From Marsupella aquatica (Eukaryota > Marchantiophyta): a stretch of DNA of 64,000 bases. The translations under genes were made by a program, and so were the position numbers. The stretch lies in contig OZ316894.1 of the NCBI GenBank assembly GCA_973895155.1, forward strand, positions 13,392,001 to 13,456,000, read 5' to 3'. The notes under the pieces were generated by a model, which searched no databases, was not told the origin of the DNA, and was given only the letters and a program-made list of their open reading frames with translations. Of this stretch, positions 11,135-21,121 are shown piece after piece (position 1 is the first letter of the stretch; each line of letters begins with the position of its first letter).

Positions 11135-11756
11135 ATGCTGCAAATACTATTAGTGGTTATTTTATTGTTGAAATTGGTTGTTTCTTGTTACTGGAATCTG
11201 GTTCCTGTCAGTTGGAAACCCTCTGACAAAACAATCTTTAAGCTTGATCCGATGGATTTGGTCTTACCGAGCCAGCCAATTTTGAATGTCGGAGAACTCC
11301 AGTTCATCATAGGAAGGGAGAATCTGCATGGTTTATAGGAATTTGGATCATTCGACGATACATTGAACGGACATTTTGTTAATGTTGTTTTGAACGGCAA
11401 CAAACTCTTGGTTAGCGCTCGACGCTAGTAAAACTTGTCTTTCCATAATTGCTGTATAGAACTCTAAACATATTGGAGTTCCTATTGAAATTGGTCTCCT
11501 TTTTTGTCCGTAATTATGTCATCTTTTGTGTATGCTAGTACCAAATCTCCTGTTTTGTTCCTCTCTTTGTCCTGTTATGATTGTTACTATTTTTTGTTTC
11601 CTGTCACGGGGAAAAACCTCATCAGGTTGAAAGAGGAAGAATGGATGGCCAATTGAGCATTGTGAAGATACTAAACATTTGAAGCCCCTTTTGGAGTTCC
11701 TTATTCCAAACCTGCTCCACAAAGACCTACTAGAGTGACACTAGCGCTTGCCACTA
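11135..11756 (-). repeat. Right terminal inverted repeat arm
   Basis: The reverse complement matches the left arm. The inner block, 11135-11338, reads on the plus strand as a copy of the last 30-odd residues of the transposase and ends at the same stop position as the left arm. Many differences between the two arms fall at third codon positions. The SWIM finger present in the left arm is missing here. Palindrome copies at 11413 and 11742 lie in this arm, and the one at 11413 aligns with the degenerate copy at 361 in the left arm. Confidence 0.7.
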
Positions 11757-12384
11757 CCATTATAGTTTCATTGAAATGAAAGAGGAAGATCAATCCCAGA
11801 GCTTATAACACATTACCATTACCATTACATTACCAATTTGGCAAAGATCCTAGGAGACATAGTTATGACGTTAGTTGAGAGGCTTGTACTAGGGCAAAAT
11901 CCTATGTACATTGCTCCTTACGTAGCACATTTGTATTGGAGTGAGGACTGACTCACTGCCATGAAGCAACAGGCTTTCCGGGGAGCATTTCCTTGGATTG
12001 CAATTCATTCTCCCAAGAGGAAAGTTGGGATTGAGGCCCACCTGACTGAATCACCATCTGCTGCTGAAAAGAGGTATTTGAGTTGTGACCATTCATCAAC
12101 ACACAAAAGGAGTTATCTGTCAATGTTAACTGTTGAACCTCCTGCAGGGATTTTGGATAATGCGCTCATTGATTGTGTAATGTCCATTTTAACTTTTGAG
12201 AGAAATGATATTTTGAGTGAGTTGGATTGCTTGAAGTTGTGTTTCAACTTATTATGTGAGTGTGACATACATAACAAAGCATGCATCCCCTACGGCTGGT
12301 CAGTTGGCATACAAGGAGGCAAAGGAAAGTCGGTCAATTCTCAGTCCTATTAATAATTGTAGACCTACCAGTGTGAGCGTCACA
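11757..12384. other. Unassigned region with a short ORF
   Basis: Begins with ATTACCATTACC-like short repeats (11813-11835) just outside the right repeat arm. A plus-strand frame at 11961-12353 (about 130 codons) shows no family motif I recognise, and its downstream reading resembles the duplicated segment that follows. It may be an eroded transposon gene. Confidence 0.3.
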
Positions 12385-12743
12385 GGTGTGAATCCTACTG
12401 ATTTGGGTGAGTTGGAGCCTGTTGTAGATGCGGATCCTGTGTCATCCCCACACATTGTGTAGTTGCATGAGCAACAAGGTTCTTTGGAGTTGGACACATG
12501 TGTCGAACAGGACACACCTATTGAATTGGATCTTATGGGACTGTTGTTACGCTTGACCCTATGCTTTGCTATGAATACCACAATTCCATGTAGTTCACCA
12601 ATTGCCAGTCTCCAAAACTTTATAGTCCTTGTGGTGTTAGCCATACAAGAGTAGTCATACAAGACGTGAATCCTACTCATTTGGATGAGTTTGAGCCTGT
12701 TGTAGATGTAGATATCGTGTTCTCCCCACACATTGTATGGCCA
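12385..12743 (+). repeat. Pair of coding-like direct repeats about 277 bp apart
   Basis: The segment at 12387-12462 recurs at 12664-12740 with a few changes. Both read on the plus strand as VNPT(D/H)L(G/D)E(L/F)EPVVD, followed by a conserved SPHIV. This suggests a protein with repeated units of about 92 residues, now broken. I do not recognise the family. Confidence 0.55.
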
Positions 12744-12744
12744 A

Positions 12745-13046
12745 ATGAAAAAGTTTTTTTTTCAAAATTTTGGTTTTTTTTGTTTTTTTCCCCACTTTTT
12801 TTTGGTCCGTACGCCCCATCTCGGCGAGGCCAGCTGAGATAGGGAAAAAAATTTCAAATTTTTTTTTCGGGAAATTTTTTGGTCTTTTTTTTGTGGATTT
12901 TTTTTTGGTCCGTACGCCCATCTCGGCAAGGTCAGCCGAGATTGAATCAACCTCGGCTGCCCAGCTGAGATGAGCGGAAGTTCGAAGGCCCCATCTCAAC
13001 TCCTCAGCTGAGATTCTAAAATTTTTGAGATAACTGATATCAGTTA
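12745..13046. repeat. T-rich block with inverted ATCTCGGC...GCCGAGAT units and a 20-bp palindrome
   Basis: Long T-runs alternate with two copies of GGTCCGTACGCCC followed by CATCTCGGC(A/G)AGG and a self-complementary CAGCTGAGAT or CAGCCGAGAT. The copies start near 12804 and 12908. Further CAGCTGAGAT motifs occur to 13014, and a perfect 20-base palindrome centred on TGATATCA lies at about 13027-13046. A small non-autonomous element or a poly(A)-tailed retroelement on the minus strand is possible, but I cannot place ends. ORFs here are low-complexity artefacts. Confidence 0.45.
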
Positions 13047-15081
13047 TCAACCACTGATAACTGATGATGTTATGTATCCCATGCAAATTGGATGGCTTGC
13101 TGATCTCCCTTAGATTGACCTCCATCCAATGGCACTGAATCTCCATCGAGGTTGAATTGAGATGTAAATGAGGGGAGGGGGCTCCACAATTATAGTGGGT
13201 AATTTTGAGATAGGGAATAGTGTTTAGGAAAACAGCCGCTGACATTTGTTGAAGGGCACTTTGTTCTAAACCTGTTACAAAGAAAGGTGCAGACTAATTT
13301 GTGTACTTTGACCATGATCTGTTGTTGGCACTATTTTCTGGAGTTACTCATATTGCGATAGCCTGGATCAAACTTCCTCCTTTGTCACAGAACATACCGA
13401 GTCCATGAAATGGATGAATCCCCCACACCATGATTACAAATAACTTCATTGTACGTCATGGTGCAATTAGCCAAAAATACAAATGACAAACTGTTGACAT
13501 AATGCTACATACCATGATTACACTAAACATCTGACAAACAAAACCAGAATACTGGCACACTTTTCACGGAAGCACACAGGGTTTTGAACTGAATGAATAT
13601 GGCCTTTTTTGTTTGTTTGATTGATTTGAAGTACGGAGACGCATTATTAGTATGAATGCGGTTTTTTGTGTTGTATTTCAAAGTACCTGGACATATAAAC
13701 AATGGTCTTGTAACAATAATGCAATGCTTTTGGCCTCAAAGTTATCCGGGTCTGGTTTTCATTGCGCTACATAAGAATGAAGATTGAAAACATGAAGATT
13801 ATTGTAGTACGTATGAATAGGCAAGTTCACATAGCTCTCAATCCAAATTGAGGGTGTGCTTATGAAGTAGATGGTTAATGTATGGCATTTTTTCACGGTC
13901 CTTATGGCATACTTTGTGTCAAACACCTAGTCCCACTTGTGGCCTTCTTTCATTTCTGGCCAACCAATGCCCCAGTCCGTTTGGTTTTTCCTTGGCAAAG
14001 AGAAGCAATATCAATAGCTTGCACTATGCTTTTTAGAAAAGCTTCAGCCCTATGCTCCCATTGCATGGAACGGCGGTTCTCGCTAGCACTGACCACAACC
14101 TTATCATTTGAGGAATCTTTGGCAGCAACTTTGAATGTAGTTGCCTAGGCGCTGGTTTCAATTTTGGGTTGTCCAAAACAAATTTGGTCACTTCTTGCAC
14201 TTCAGACTCGAGGACACGAGCTGTAAAATTATTATCATCATTAGAGAGATGTCACACCATTATGAGTGTTATTAGAGTATATTGTGTCATATGAGTTTAT
14301 GGTTTTCATATGTGTATCATATAAGCCAATAGGGTTCAATTTACGTTTGGAGGGATAGTTATCCCTTGTGATGGCTCAAAGGCCTCATCTTTTGATGTTG
14401 AGCCTTTGAGCACAAGCTCTGGTGGCTATGGTGTGGCCGACTGGTTATGTGTATGGAGGGGAGGTCATCCATCAATTATCAGTCACTAATATCAGTGCCC
14501 CCCCCCCCTTTTTGGCAATCTCAGAGACCTCTCTAAGATCTCAACATTTGATTATGGTGATCTCAGAGAGACTCTCTAAGATCTTGACATTTGTTTTTGG
14601 CAATTGCAACACCCTTTGAGGACTACTTGGAGAGCTCTCCAAGAACACAATGCACTTCTGGCACAATTTAAGAGAGCCTCTTTGACTTATAGCCCCATTG
14701 ACAATTGAGCACCTTAGAGACATGGAGTCACTTTGTTGACCATCTTGGAGAGGCACTCCAAGATATCGAGTCACTTTGCTGACCATCTTGAATAGCCCCT
14801 CCAAGTTTTCATTCCATTTTTGAGACCATCTCCGAGATACAGGTACCCAAATTTGCATATTCACAAAGAATTACAACACTAAAGACATCACATTGAATTT
14901 TCATATATATATATATTACATTGTGTACATAACAGCACTTACTTTTACATTGTTAGCTTTTCTAAAGCTAACTCCTATCAGTCACCCCTTTACTCTATTA
15001 TCTGATATGTGAACAGGTTATAAATAACCTTATTTTGCAAATCCTATCTGGCTGCCATCAAAATCTATAAGAGCACCTTGC
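13047..15081. other. Region without recognised genes; short GAGAG...CTCTC repeats at 14500-14860
   Basis: No supported coding frame. At 14515-14860 a degenerate unit of about 55-60 bp recurs, built around inverted halves such as GAGAGACTCTCTAAGAT and GGAGAGCTCTCCAAG, with a 10-C run near 14500. Such arrays resemble subterminal repeats of DNA transposons, but no element ends were identified. Confidence 0.35.
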
Positions 15082-15438
15082 TTATGCGCTCTGCATAGTT
15101 AAGGATACCCGACAATTTACCTTATCTACTTGTGCTGGAAGGTCTAACACTAAAGTTCTAGGCGAGTCGAATGCTCTTAGTGAGGGCAATCCGCTTTGAC
15201 CTGCTTCATCTTTGATGTACCTTGCTAGAGTATACAAGATATATTCATTTTGAGTGGTCCATAATGCTCCAACCTTCTTCTCAAGCGGATCTAGGAACAA
15301 CAACTCTTTTCCATCATGTAAATGGACCACTGCCAACACCCAATGCTCCCTGTTTGCCCGGTGAATAGGGACTGATATCTTCCTTGGAAATGTTTTTTTC
15401 AATTTATTTAGATAATGACCACGAAAACCCCGTGGCAA
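15082..15438 (-). pseudogene. Ulp1/SENP-like (C48) cysteine protease fragment
   Basis: The frame of about 118 codons has the order expected of the Ulp1 catalytic core: HWVLAVVHL with the catalytic His, ELLFLDPL with the Asp, then LPAQVDKVNCRV carrying a Gln and Cys about where the oxyanion Gln and nucleophile belong. The usual DCG around the Cys reads NCR, so activity is doubtful. The N-terminus of the family is missing and the frame ends soon after the Cys. C48 domains occur both in host SUMO proteases and in plant Mutator and CACTA transposons. With only relics around it, a transposon origin is more likely. Confidence 0.6.
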
Positions 15439-15954
15439 GGAAAAGCAGGAAGAATCTCACCACACCAATTCAGCAACCCCCAACCGGGAGGGCAAAGACA
15501 ACAAGTGGTGAAGGCCCAATAGACCAGGCTGTCAACCCTATACTCGTGAACCACACATATCACCGAGCGAAAGCATAACTCACTAACTACATGCCCCAAT
15601 GCTTAGCAGAGTTCTCAGCTAGATGTAATCCAGATCTGTCGGCTGTTCAGCCAAACTATTCTTCCCGTATAAGTATCTCCTTCACTTGTAGCAATCTTGT
15701 GTGTCGCCTAGTTGGGGGCAAACACAGTCCCACCGCCAATGCATGGTCAGCCGCTTTTGAGAGAGTAAAACGAAGATCAAATGTCCTACAGCCATTGGAC
15801 TGAAACATATGCACATTCCTACTCTGCCATAAGGACCAAATAATCTGATAGAAAATAAATAGCTTGGCAACTATGCTGTGGTCTTTCTTGGCTCAAGTAG
15901 CCTATCCGAGTAATCAGTAAAGGTACCTGAAAACAAGCTGCAACTAGTGACCAC
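15439..15954. other. Spacer between protease relic and LINE fragment
   Basis: Short overlapping frames on both strands show no recognisable domain. Nothing else is supported here. Confidence 0.3.
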
Positions 15955-17071
15955 TTAACGTCGCTTGGCATGAGCACATTGCACAAAAAGATGGGAAATA
16001 GTTTCTACTTCTCCACTACACAGTTTACAGTACCCCTTCTCCTTTATCAATGCGTCTGGCTCGCACACCAGTAAAGAGACCTGAAGCCAGTATCCTCCAA
16101 ATAAACGTCTTAGCATGGGAGGACAGGTTAGAGTGCCACAATCCACTCCAACCTGCATTCCATTCACCTTTTGTCTCGTGCTATCCCAAGTATGATTCAG
16201 GCTTTTGTAGTCTCTAACAGGGGGGCGAATCAGCATGTACGCCCTCAGATTAGAGATCTTGAATATATTGATAGGATCATGCCTGTCAGCCCATCTCCAA
16301 CAACGGGGACCAGTGACATAATTCATCCTGCAACCATCTATTGCACTGACCTTCCTTAAGAACTCCCTCCAACAAGCTTTCTCAAACAAAGTAAAGTCGC
16401 AAAGGTGTTCTAGTTGCTCATATAGATTGCGCCATTCATTCCGTTTGGTAGACCATAAATCCTGGATGCCTCTAATACCCAGTCGGCCACACAACACAGT
16501 AACCACTTCAATTGGTATTGGGCCAAGATTGGAAACCGATGAGAGAGCGGAGAGTGTCCATGGTATTCCACCTACCAGGCATCATATCACTGGGTGAAAA
16601 GATCAGGTGGGAACAAAGCTGAACCCACGCTTTCCATAGTCCTCTAGTATATGCGATTCCATTAAAGGACCGAGGGCTACATAACAACATTTTATCCTGG
16701 AAGGAGTACTTATTCATGCGTATCCACTTATAATTCATCCAACCCGCTAGTTTCAGATTTTCTGCAAAGAGACATGCCCATTCTGTATCCGGGCAATCCA
16801 AAGCCCTAGTGAACCATTTGGATAATAGAGTGTCGGAGTGGCTGCAAAAATCCTTTAGCCCGAGTCCCCCCTCCAGCCTAGGTCTGGCCATTCTAGCCCA
16901 TGAAACAAGAGGGATTCTCTTGCCCCCTTCCGGAGTGTATCCCCACAAAAAGTCCCGGTGTCGTCGGGGAAAATATTTGACAAATGAAGTGGAGTATGCT
17001 GGATCAGGTCGACTTGCTTTAAGTTCAGCTTGAGATGTATTAGTTATTTGGATGAGTAGTGAAAGAAACAA
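15955..17071 (-). pseudogene. LINE fragment: RT C-terminal region and zf-RVT
   Basis: Two minus-strand frames (17071-16508 and 16506-15955) together read as the end of an L1-type ORF2. The first holds RIPLVSWARMARPRLEGGL and GLKDFCSHSDTLLSKWFT, which closely parallel the plus-strand LINE at 30050-30170. The second ends with a Cys/His cluster (YCKLCSGEVETISHLFVQC) matching the zf-RVT domain. The catalytic RT part and the endonuclease are absent, so this is a 5'-truncated or broken copy of the same LINE family. Confidence 0.8.
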
Positions 17072-17862
17072 AACTGAGTTGAAGTTGAAAGGTAGTAAGA
17101 CAAAAGAGGAATAAAAGAGCTATGGCTTTTAAAAAGCTTTTTGAGGGGAATTTTCTCCCGTTGACACGTGGTTGAATATGAGACTTTGAAGTTCATAAGG
17201 GCCATGAGGATGGAACGGTGATGCCTGCGATGGAGGTTTGGGTGAAAAGAAGAGAGAAATGGTCAAATGTGGGTGTGTGTCGTGGTGGTTATTGTTAGAA
17301 GACTTGGTCGATCTGTCAGGCGATGGGGGCAAAGTAGGTGGGATACTGAGGTTGGGGAAGGAATTCTGGAGGCGTATCGTGTATAGTTAGAGTGGAAGAA
17401 AGAAGGGAGACGACGAGCTTGGGCTGAGGAGTTATTTTGTTGTTATTATTATGGAGAAGATTGAAGTTTTTGAGTGAAGCGGAAACAATTGGCTGATGAA
17501 GGGCAGAAGAGACTGAAAACTTCTGGTGGCAAATAGAGTTGTTTGCGAGGCAGTTGCGGGAATGAATTTATTGAAGTTCAGGAGAGAAACAGCCAGATGT
17601 TTTCTTTTGAGGTGAGAAAAAATTGGATCAAAGTCTGATAGAAAATGAGAATGGATCGTGAGAGGAATCGGGAAGTGTAGTGGAGAAGATTGCGTGTTGG
17701 AATACGGAGGACGATAGTACTATGAAGAATTGAAGAGGGTTACAAGAAAAGAGGAAAGGTAAATGAAATAGAGAACAAAAGGCAAAAATGAGGAATGGGA
17801 GGCTAAGGAGATCGATAAGGGAATTCTGAGGAATGCCCAAAAGGAGTTGAGAGCTATTAAAG
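17072..17862. other. Purine-rich non-coding DNA flanking the LINE insertion
   Basis: No supported gene. The plus strand is rich in GA tracts, and the composition resembles 31669-33254 on the far side of the LINE. That fits both being halves of one pre-insertion sequence. Confidence 0.4.
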
Positions 17863-17875
17863 AATGCTAGGGACG
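17863..17875 (+). repeat. Left copy of 13-bp target-site duplication of LINE
   Basis: AATGCTAGGGACG here is repeated at 31656-31668, directly after the A-rich tail of the LINE. A duplication of about 13 bp is typical of target-primed reverse transcription. Confidence 0.6.
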
Positions 17876-18519
17876 GACTGATGAGCTATCCACTGAATTA
17901 ACGGAGCTGAATAAGTGTGCTGGCTGTACTCGGGTCTGGAGGAGGGAAAGTTAGGATAGATTGATGGTTAAATAGGATGCTAAGTAGATTACTCCTTATT
18001 GAGGGAGTGCAACTATCGTGGTAAGAAGTGAAATCGAATTCAGTGTGGCTCGGAGAAGGAAGAAAATCTGGAACCTATTAGGGTTGGGAACGCAAGGAAA
18101 GAAGGGTGAAGAAGGAGGAAGATCCTTGTTTCCTCGGTAAACTTTACACTGGATTCTTGGTTTCCATAAGGCAAGTAAATTCAGAGTAGCAAGCGCATTA
18201 GGAGAAGAACTTGATTACACCCCGGAGTGTAATTGGTGATTAGAAGAAGCAAACACGACTGTAGCAGAAAAAGATTTCAAGTAAGCAATCGACCTGGGAG
18301 GACATCAGATCAGGCTGGTGGTGCAAAGACAAAGGGATTACTCATACAGGAAGAGAATTGGGTGGAGCAAGGATCGAGAAGGGCGGTGGAAGTGCCCTGG
18401 TGAGAGGTGGTGAAGAACGATTGAGCCTAGGGACTCGCTGACTTATGGAGATTACAAGATATAGTAAGCACATTACCCCTGTGGGTGGAAGGCGATCACA
18501 GTGATCGATAGTAGACTTA
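17876..18519 (+). other. Putative 5' part of the LINE
   Basis: Non-coding, G/A-rich sequence with no motif I can name. It is assigned to the LINE only because it lies between the duplicated 13-mer and the inserted retroelement. Confidence 0.35.
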
Positions 18520-18551
18520 CCAAAAAGTGTCGCACAAAGGACATACTTAAG

Positions 18552-18668
18552 CCCCATCTCATCCAATCGCCCCAAGGAATCCCCATCTCATCCAATCGCC
18601 CCAAGGAATCCCCAGTGCGACATTGGCGACCATACTGGGGATTCCTTGGGGCGATTGGATGAGATGGG
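18552..18668. repeat. Duplicated and inverted 29-33 bp unit forming a hairpin in the 5' leader
   Basis: A unit beginning CCCCATCTCATCC and ending AAGGAATCCCC occurs at 18552 and again at 18581-18613. It then recurs inverted at 18637-18668. The second and third copies form a perfect 32-bp stem with a 23-nt loop, and the loop contains most of the putative primer-binding site. The Gag start codon lies in the last few bases of the right arm. Confidence 0.9.
18624..18641 (+). promoter_or_regulatory. Putative primer-binding site
   Basis: TGGCGACCATACTGGGGA starts one base after the GTGCGACA end of the putative 5' LTR. It begins TGG as expected for pairing with a tRNA 3'-CCA end. The matching tRNA was not identified. 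Confidence 0.5.
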
Positions 18669-20040
18669 TGACTATGATGAAGTTGATCGGATCTCAAGCA
18701 TCGTCATGTTGATGATGAGAACCATAAGGAAGGAAGAGCTTGAGGCGGAAAGGGCGAACAGGGAAGCGAATAGAACTACTCGGTGTCTCCAAGAGGTTCT
18801 GAAGGAGAATGGGCAGTTCAATGGGAGAAATGTGACAAGCTACCTTAAGTCTTACTTGACAAAAGGAGCTGTCTACAAGTTGGACGAAGGGACGGCGGTG
18901 AAAGAGTTCATGGTGCTGGTTGAGAAGGAGTTGAGTTCGACGGTGTGGACCATCGTTGAGTCAGCTAAGGGCTGGGATGACTTCGACCATAAGATGAAAG
19001 AGGAGTTCCAAGCAAAGGATGCTGATCGGGTCACGCAGGCTACCTTCTTGGATTGGGTGAATGATAGGAACAAGAAGCTGAAGGGGCCGCAAGAGCTCCT
19101 AAGGGAGTTCAAGAGAAAGGTGTCTCGGTTATCGAAGCGGGATGTGGGAATCATCAAGTTGCAGCGCTCGACGCTCTTCTTGAGGGCAGCCGATGAGGAC
19201 CTTCGAGAGGAGCTTGAGAATGCGATGGAGTTGCTGGAACCTTCGAGAGTTACCTTGTCTAACGACTGGAACCAAATTGAGAAAGCGGTGTCAAAAGTGA
19301 GCAATTGACACCGGCGGCAAGAGCTAGACAAGGAGGCTACCACTCTCGACCTAAGGCCGCCGGAACTGACATTGAGGAAAGGGAAGCGAGAACCAGCGAA
19401 GGATGAGATCAAACCATCGATGGATGATCTCGCGGAAATGATGCAGAACTTGAAGATCTTGGTGGCACATGCAGTCGAGAATCCAAAACCAAGGGTTGCG
19501 AGTGCTCCCAAGCGGAAGCGAGAGTTGCAGAGTTGGCCATGCATATGATGCAACAACAAAGAGCATGACAAACGGGAGTTCCTGGACCTAAGGGAAGCTG
19601 CGGATAAAGGGCTGATCAAGTTCATTGGTGAAGTTGGTCAGAAAAAGATATTGTTTGCCGATACTGAGGAGCCGATTCCATTCAACTCCAACAAGGGAGG
19701 CATGAAGGCTTTGGCTGAGAAGCGAGCTGGGAAGCGAGTCAAAGAGGCTTCCTCTTTGCACCTGGAAGCGAATGTTTACAATGTGGAGTTGGATGGCCCC
19801 GTGATGGAAACAGACAAGTTTTACAAGCGCTTGGCGGATCTGGTGCAAGAGAGATCCGGATGGAGTGACCCGGTGCTGATCAATGCGATAACAATTGAGG
19901 TTGGGGCTAGTTGGGATGCCTCGGTCAAGTCAAAAAGGAAGAAAACCGACAAGGATGACACTTCGTCTCAATCAGGGGAACGAGAGAGGTGGGATACTAA
20001 GACAAGGAAAGAAGGGTTAGGTTCAAAGAAGAGGAAATGA
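18664..20040 (+). pseudogene. Gag-like protein with two nonsense codons
   Basis: ATG 18664 opens a frame of about 458 codons ending at 20040. It is interrupted by TGA at 19306 and again near 19547. The first 220 residues are charged and helical (for example KELSSTVWTIVESAKGW), as in capsid-type Gag. After the second stop, CNNKEHDKREF, preceded by Cys-Ile-stop, looks like a zinc knuckle that lost a Trp codon (TGG to TGA) and whose last Cys is absent. The ending is Lys-rich. It overlaps the next frame by 4 bases (ATGA). Confidence 0.6.
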
Positions 20041-20603
20041 GCGAGAAAGAGCCAGAGAAAGGGAAACCGATCAGGAAGGACCCGGGCTGGGTGCTTGGCA
20101 GGGATGTTGACCAGGCCATGTACCCGGAGGTTGTAGCTGAGAAGTTCTGGAGCCAACGGGCTCAAGGGTTTACCAATGCTGAGTTCTTTGGCAGGATGAG
20201 GCGGGAGATCCAGGAAGCGATCTTGGAGAGATCCAAGAGGAAACGGATTTACAAAGAGGGCCCTCACACCTTGATGGGGGAGGCTGGCAAGACGGAAATT
20301 GGGAGTTTCTGAACTTACACTGCTGGGGCATCCATGGGTCCAGGTAGCAAGCTTGCTGGCCCCGAAGAGTCAGACTTGGGGAAACCAAAGAGGGTCAAGT
20401 CCCTTGGAGGGGAGCTGATGGACGATGAGTTCTTTGATGCGGAAGAGGAGCTCATGGACTTGAACGATGAGTTCTTCGATGCGGAAGAGGAGCTCATGGG
20501 AACCGGAAGCGAAGCTGAGTCTGTGGCAAACAGGGACCCGACTGAAGGGAAAGAGCAAGAAGGCATTACCGCACAATCGAGGACCATTCATGTCATGCAA
20601 TGA
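20037..20603 (+). pseudogene. Gag-pol linker region with an acidic duplicated segment
   Basis: ATG 20037 overlaps the Gag stop. One frame continues to 20603 with a single TGA at 20310. It contains DPGWVLGRDVDQAMYPEVV and then a tandem acidic repeat of about 15 residues, DEFFDAEEELM, twice (20424-20500). I know no defined domain for this part. It lies where Ty3/gypsy elements join Gag to protease. Confidence 0.4.
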
Positions 20604-20677
20604 AAGGAAACGATTATGCTTACCGAGATGGATATTGGGCTTGAGCAAGTCCGGAGAGCGAGTGCCAGTTAGAAGGA

Positions 20678-21121
20678 ATGGAAGGCAAGGTGCGGGCACT
20701 CATTGATACTGGCTTGGAGATCAACTTGATGGATCCAAAGGTGTTTCAAAAGGGGAATTGGCCGGTGGATAATGAGTTGCTTTGGAGTGTGAACTCAGTG
20801 AGTTTGATGAAGGACTATCTTTGGGGCGGATGTCCGAATGTGATGGTGAAGTTCGGGAATGTCAAGCAGGCTTGTAACATTTTTGTTCATGAGCACTTGT
20901 CGTTTCCAGTGATACTAGGCATGTCGTTCATCACTGAATGGAGGATGGAGACGAAGGTTCTGGACGATACTACCTTCATGGTGAAGGTTCGGAGCAAAGA
21001 TGGGAAAGAGGTGGTTCAATTTCCAGCTATTTTACTTGGAAACGAGAGGAATAGGAAAGGGTTGAGGACTCAGAGTGCTGACTCTGGTCCAGGTCCGGAA
21101 AACAACTTGGCACTTTGCTGA
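20678..21121 (+). CDS. Retropepsin-like aspartic protease domain
   Basis: The frame contains VRALIDTGLEINLMD at its start, with the DTG catalytic triad, and VILGMSFITEW about 70 residues later, matching the hydrophobic ILG motif of retroviral-type proteases. DTG is followed by Leu rather than the usual Ala or Ser. The reading frame begins about 30 bases upstream without a clear start, which fits a domain released from a polyprotein. It precedes the RT domain as in all Ty3/gypsy pol genes. Confidence 0.7.
   Translation: MEGKVRALIDTGLEINLMDPKVFQKGNWPVDNELLWSVNSVSLMKDYLWGGCPNVMVKFGNVKQACNIFVHEHLSFPVILGMSFITEWRMETKVLDDTTFMVKVRSKDGKEVVQFPAILLGNERNRKGLRTQSADSGPGPENNLALC

Larger units (their letters stand above)
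1..11756. mobile_element. Mutator-like DNA transposon with methyltransferase cargo (left end may lie outside window)
   Basis: Two diverged inverted repeats bound this unit. Left-arm sequence at 187-290 matches the reverse complement of about 11520-11620, and 358-420 matches the reverse complement of about 11370-11430. Left 819-1040 also matches the reverse complement of 11135-11338. Inside are a minus-strand transposase with a DDE-type core and SWIM finger, a plus-strand gene ending in a DNA amino-methyltransferase domain, and a small plus-strand ORF. A private palindrome (TAGCGCCNGGCGCTA) occurs about 20 times inside and nowhere else in the window. Coding frames carry several nonsense codons and a few frameshifts, so this copy is probably dead. 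I could not identify terminal bases or a target duplication because the left end is at or beyond position 1. Confidence 0.75.
361..11756. repeat. Dispersed palindrome family TAGCGCCNGGCGCTA
   Basis: Ten copies match the 15-base consensus exactly, starting at 558, 729, 2485, 4786, 5036, 5381, 6585, 8767, 10792 and 11028. Five have one change: 2423, 5152, 5319, 8705 and 9878. Three have two changes: 5214, 8061 and 11413. Degenerate copies start at 11742 and 361. Nearly all changes in the core are C to T or G to A. The copies fall in introns, intergenic DNA and the terminal repeats; only 8061 might lie in an exon. No copy was seen in the other 52 kb. Confidence 0.93.

Noticed and set aside
361-11756. 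CRISPR-like array interpretation of the repeated palindrome
   Set aside because: Spacing is irregular (about 60 to 2,600 bp), the context is a plant transposon, and no cas gene is present.
12762-12973. Phe/Lys-rich ORFs
   Set aside because: Low-complexity reading of T- and A-runs.
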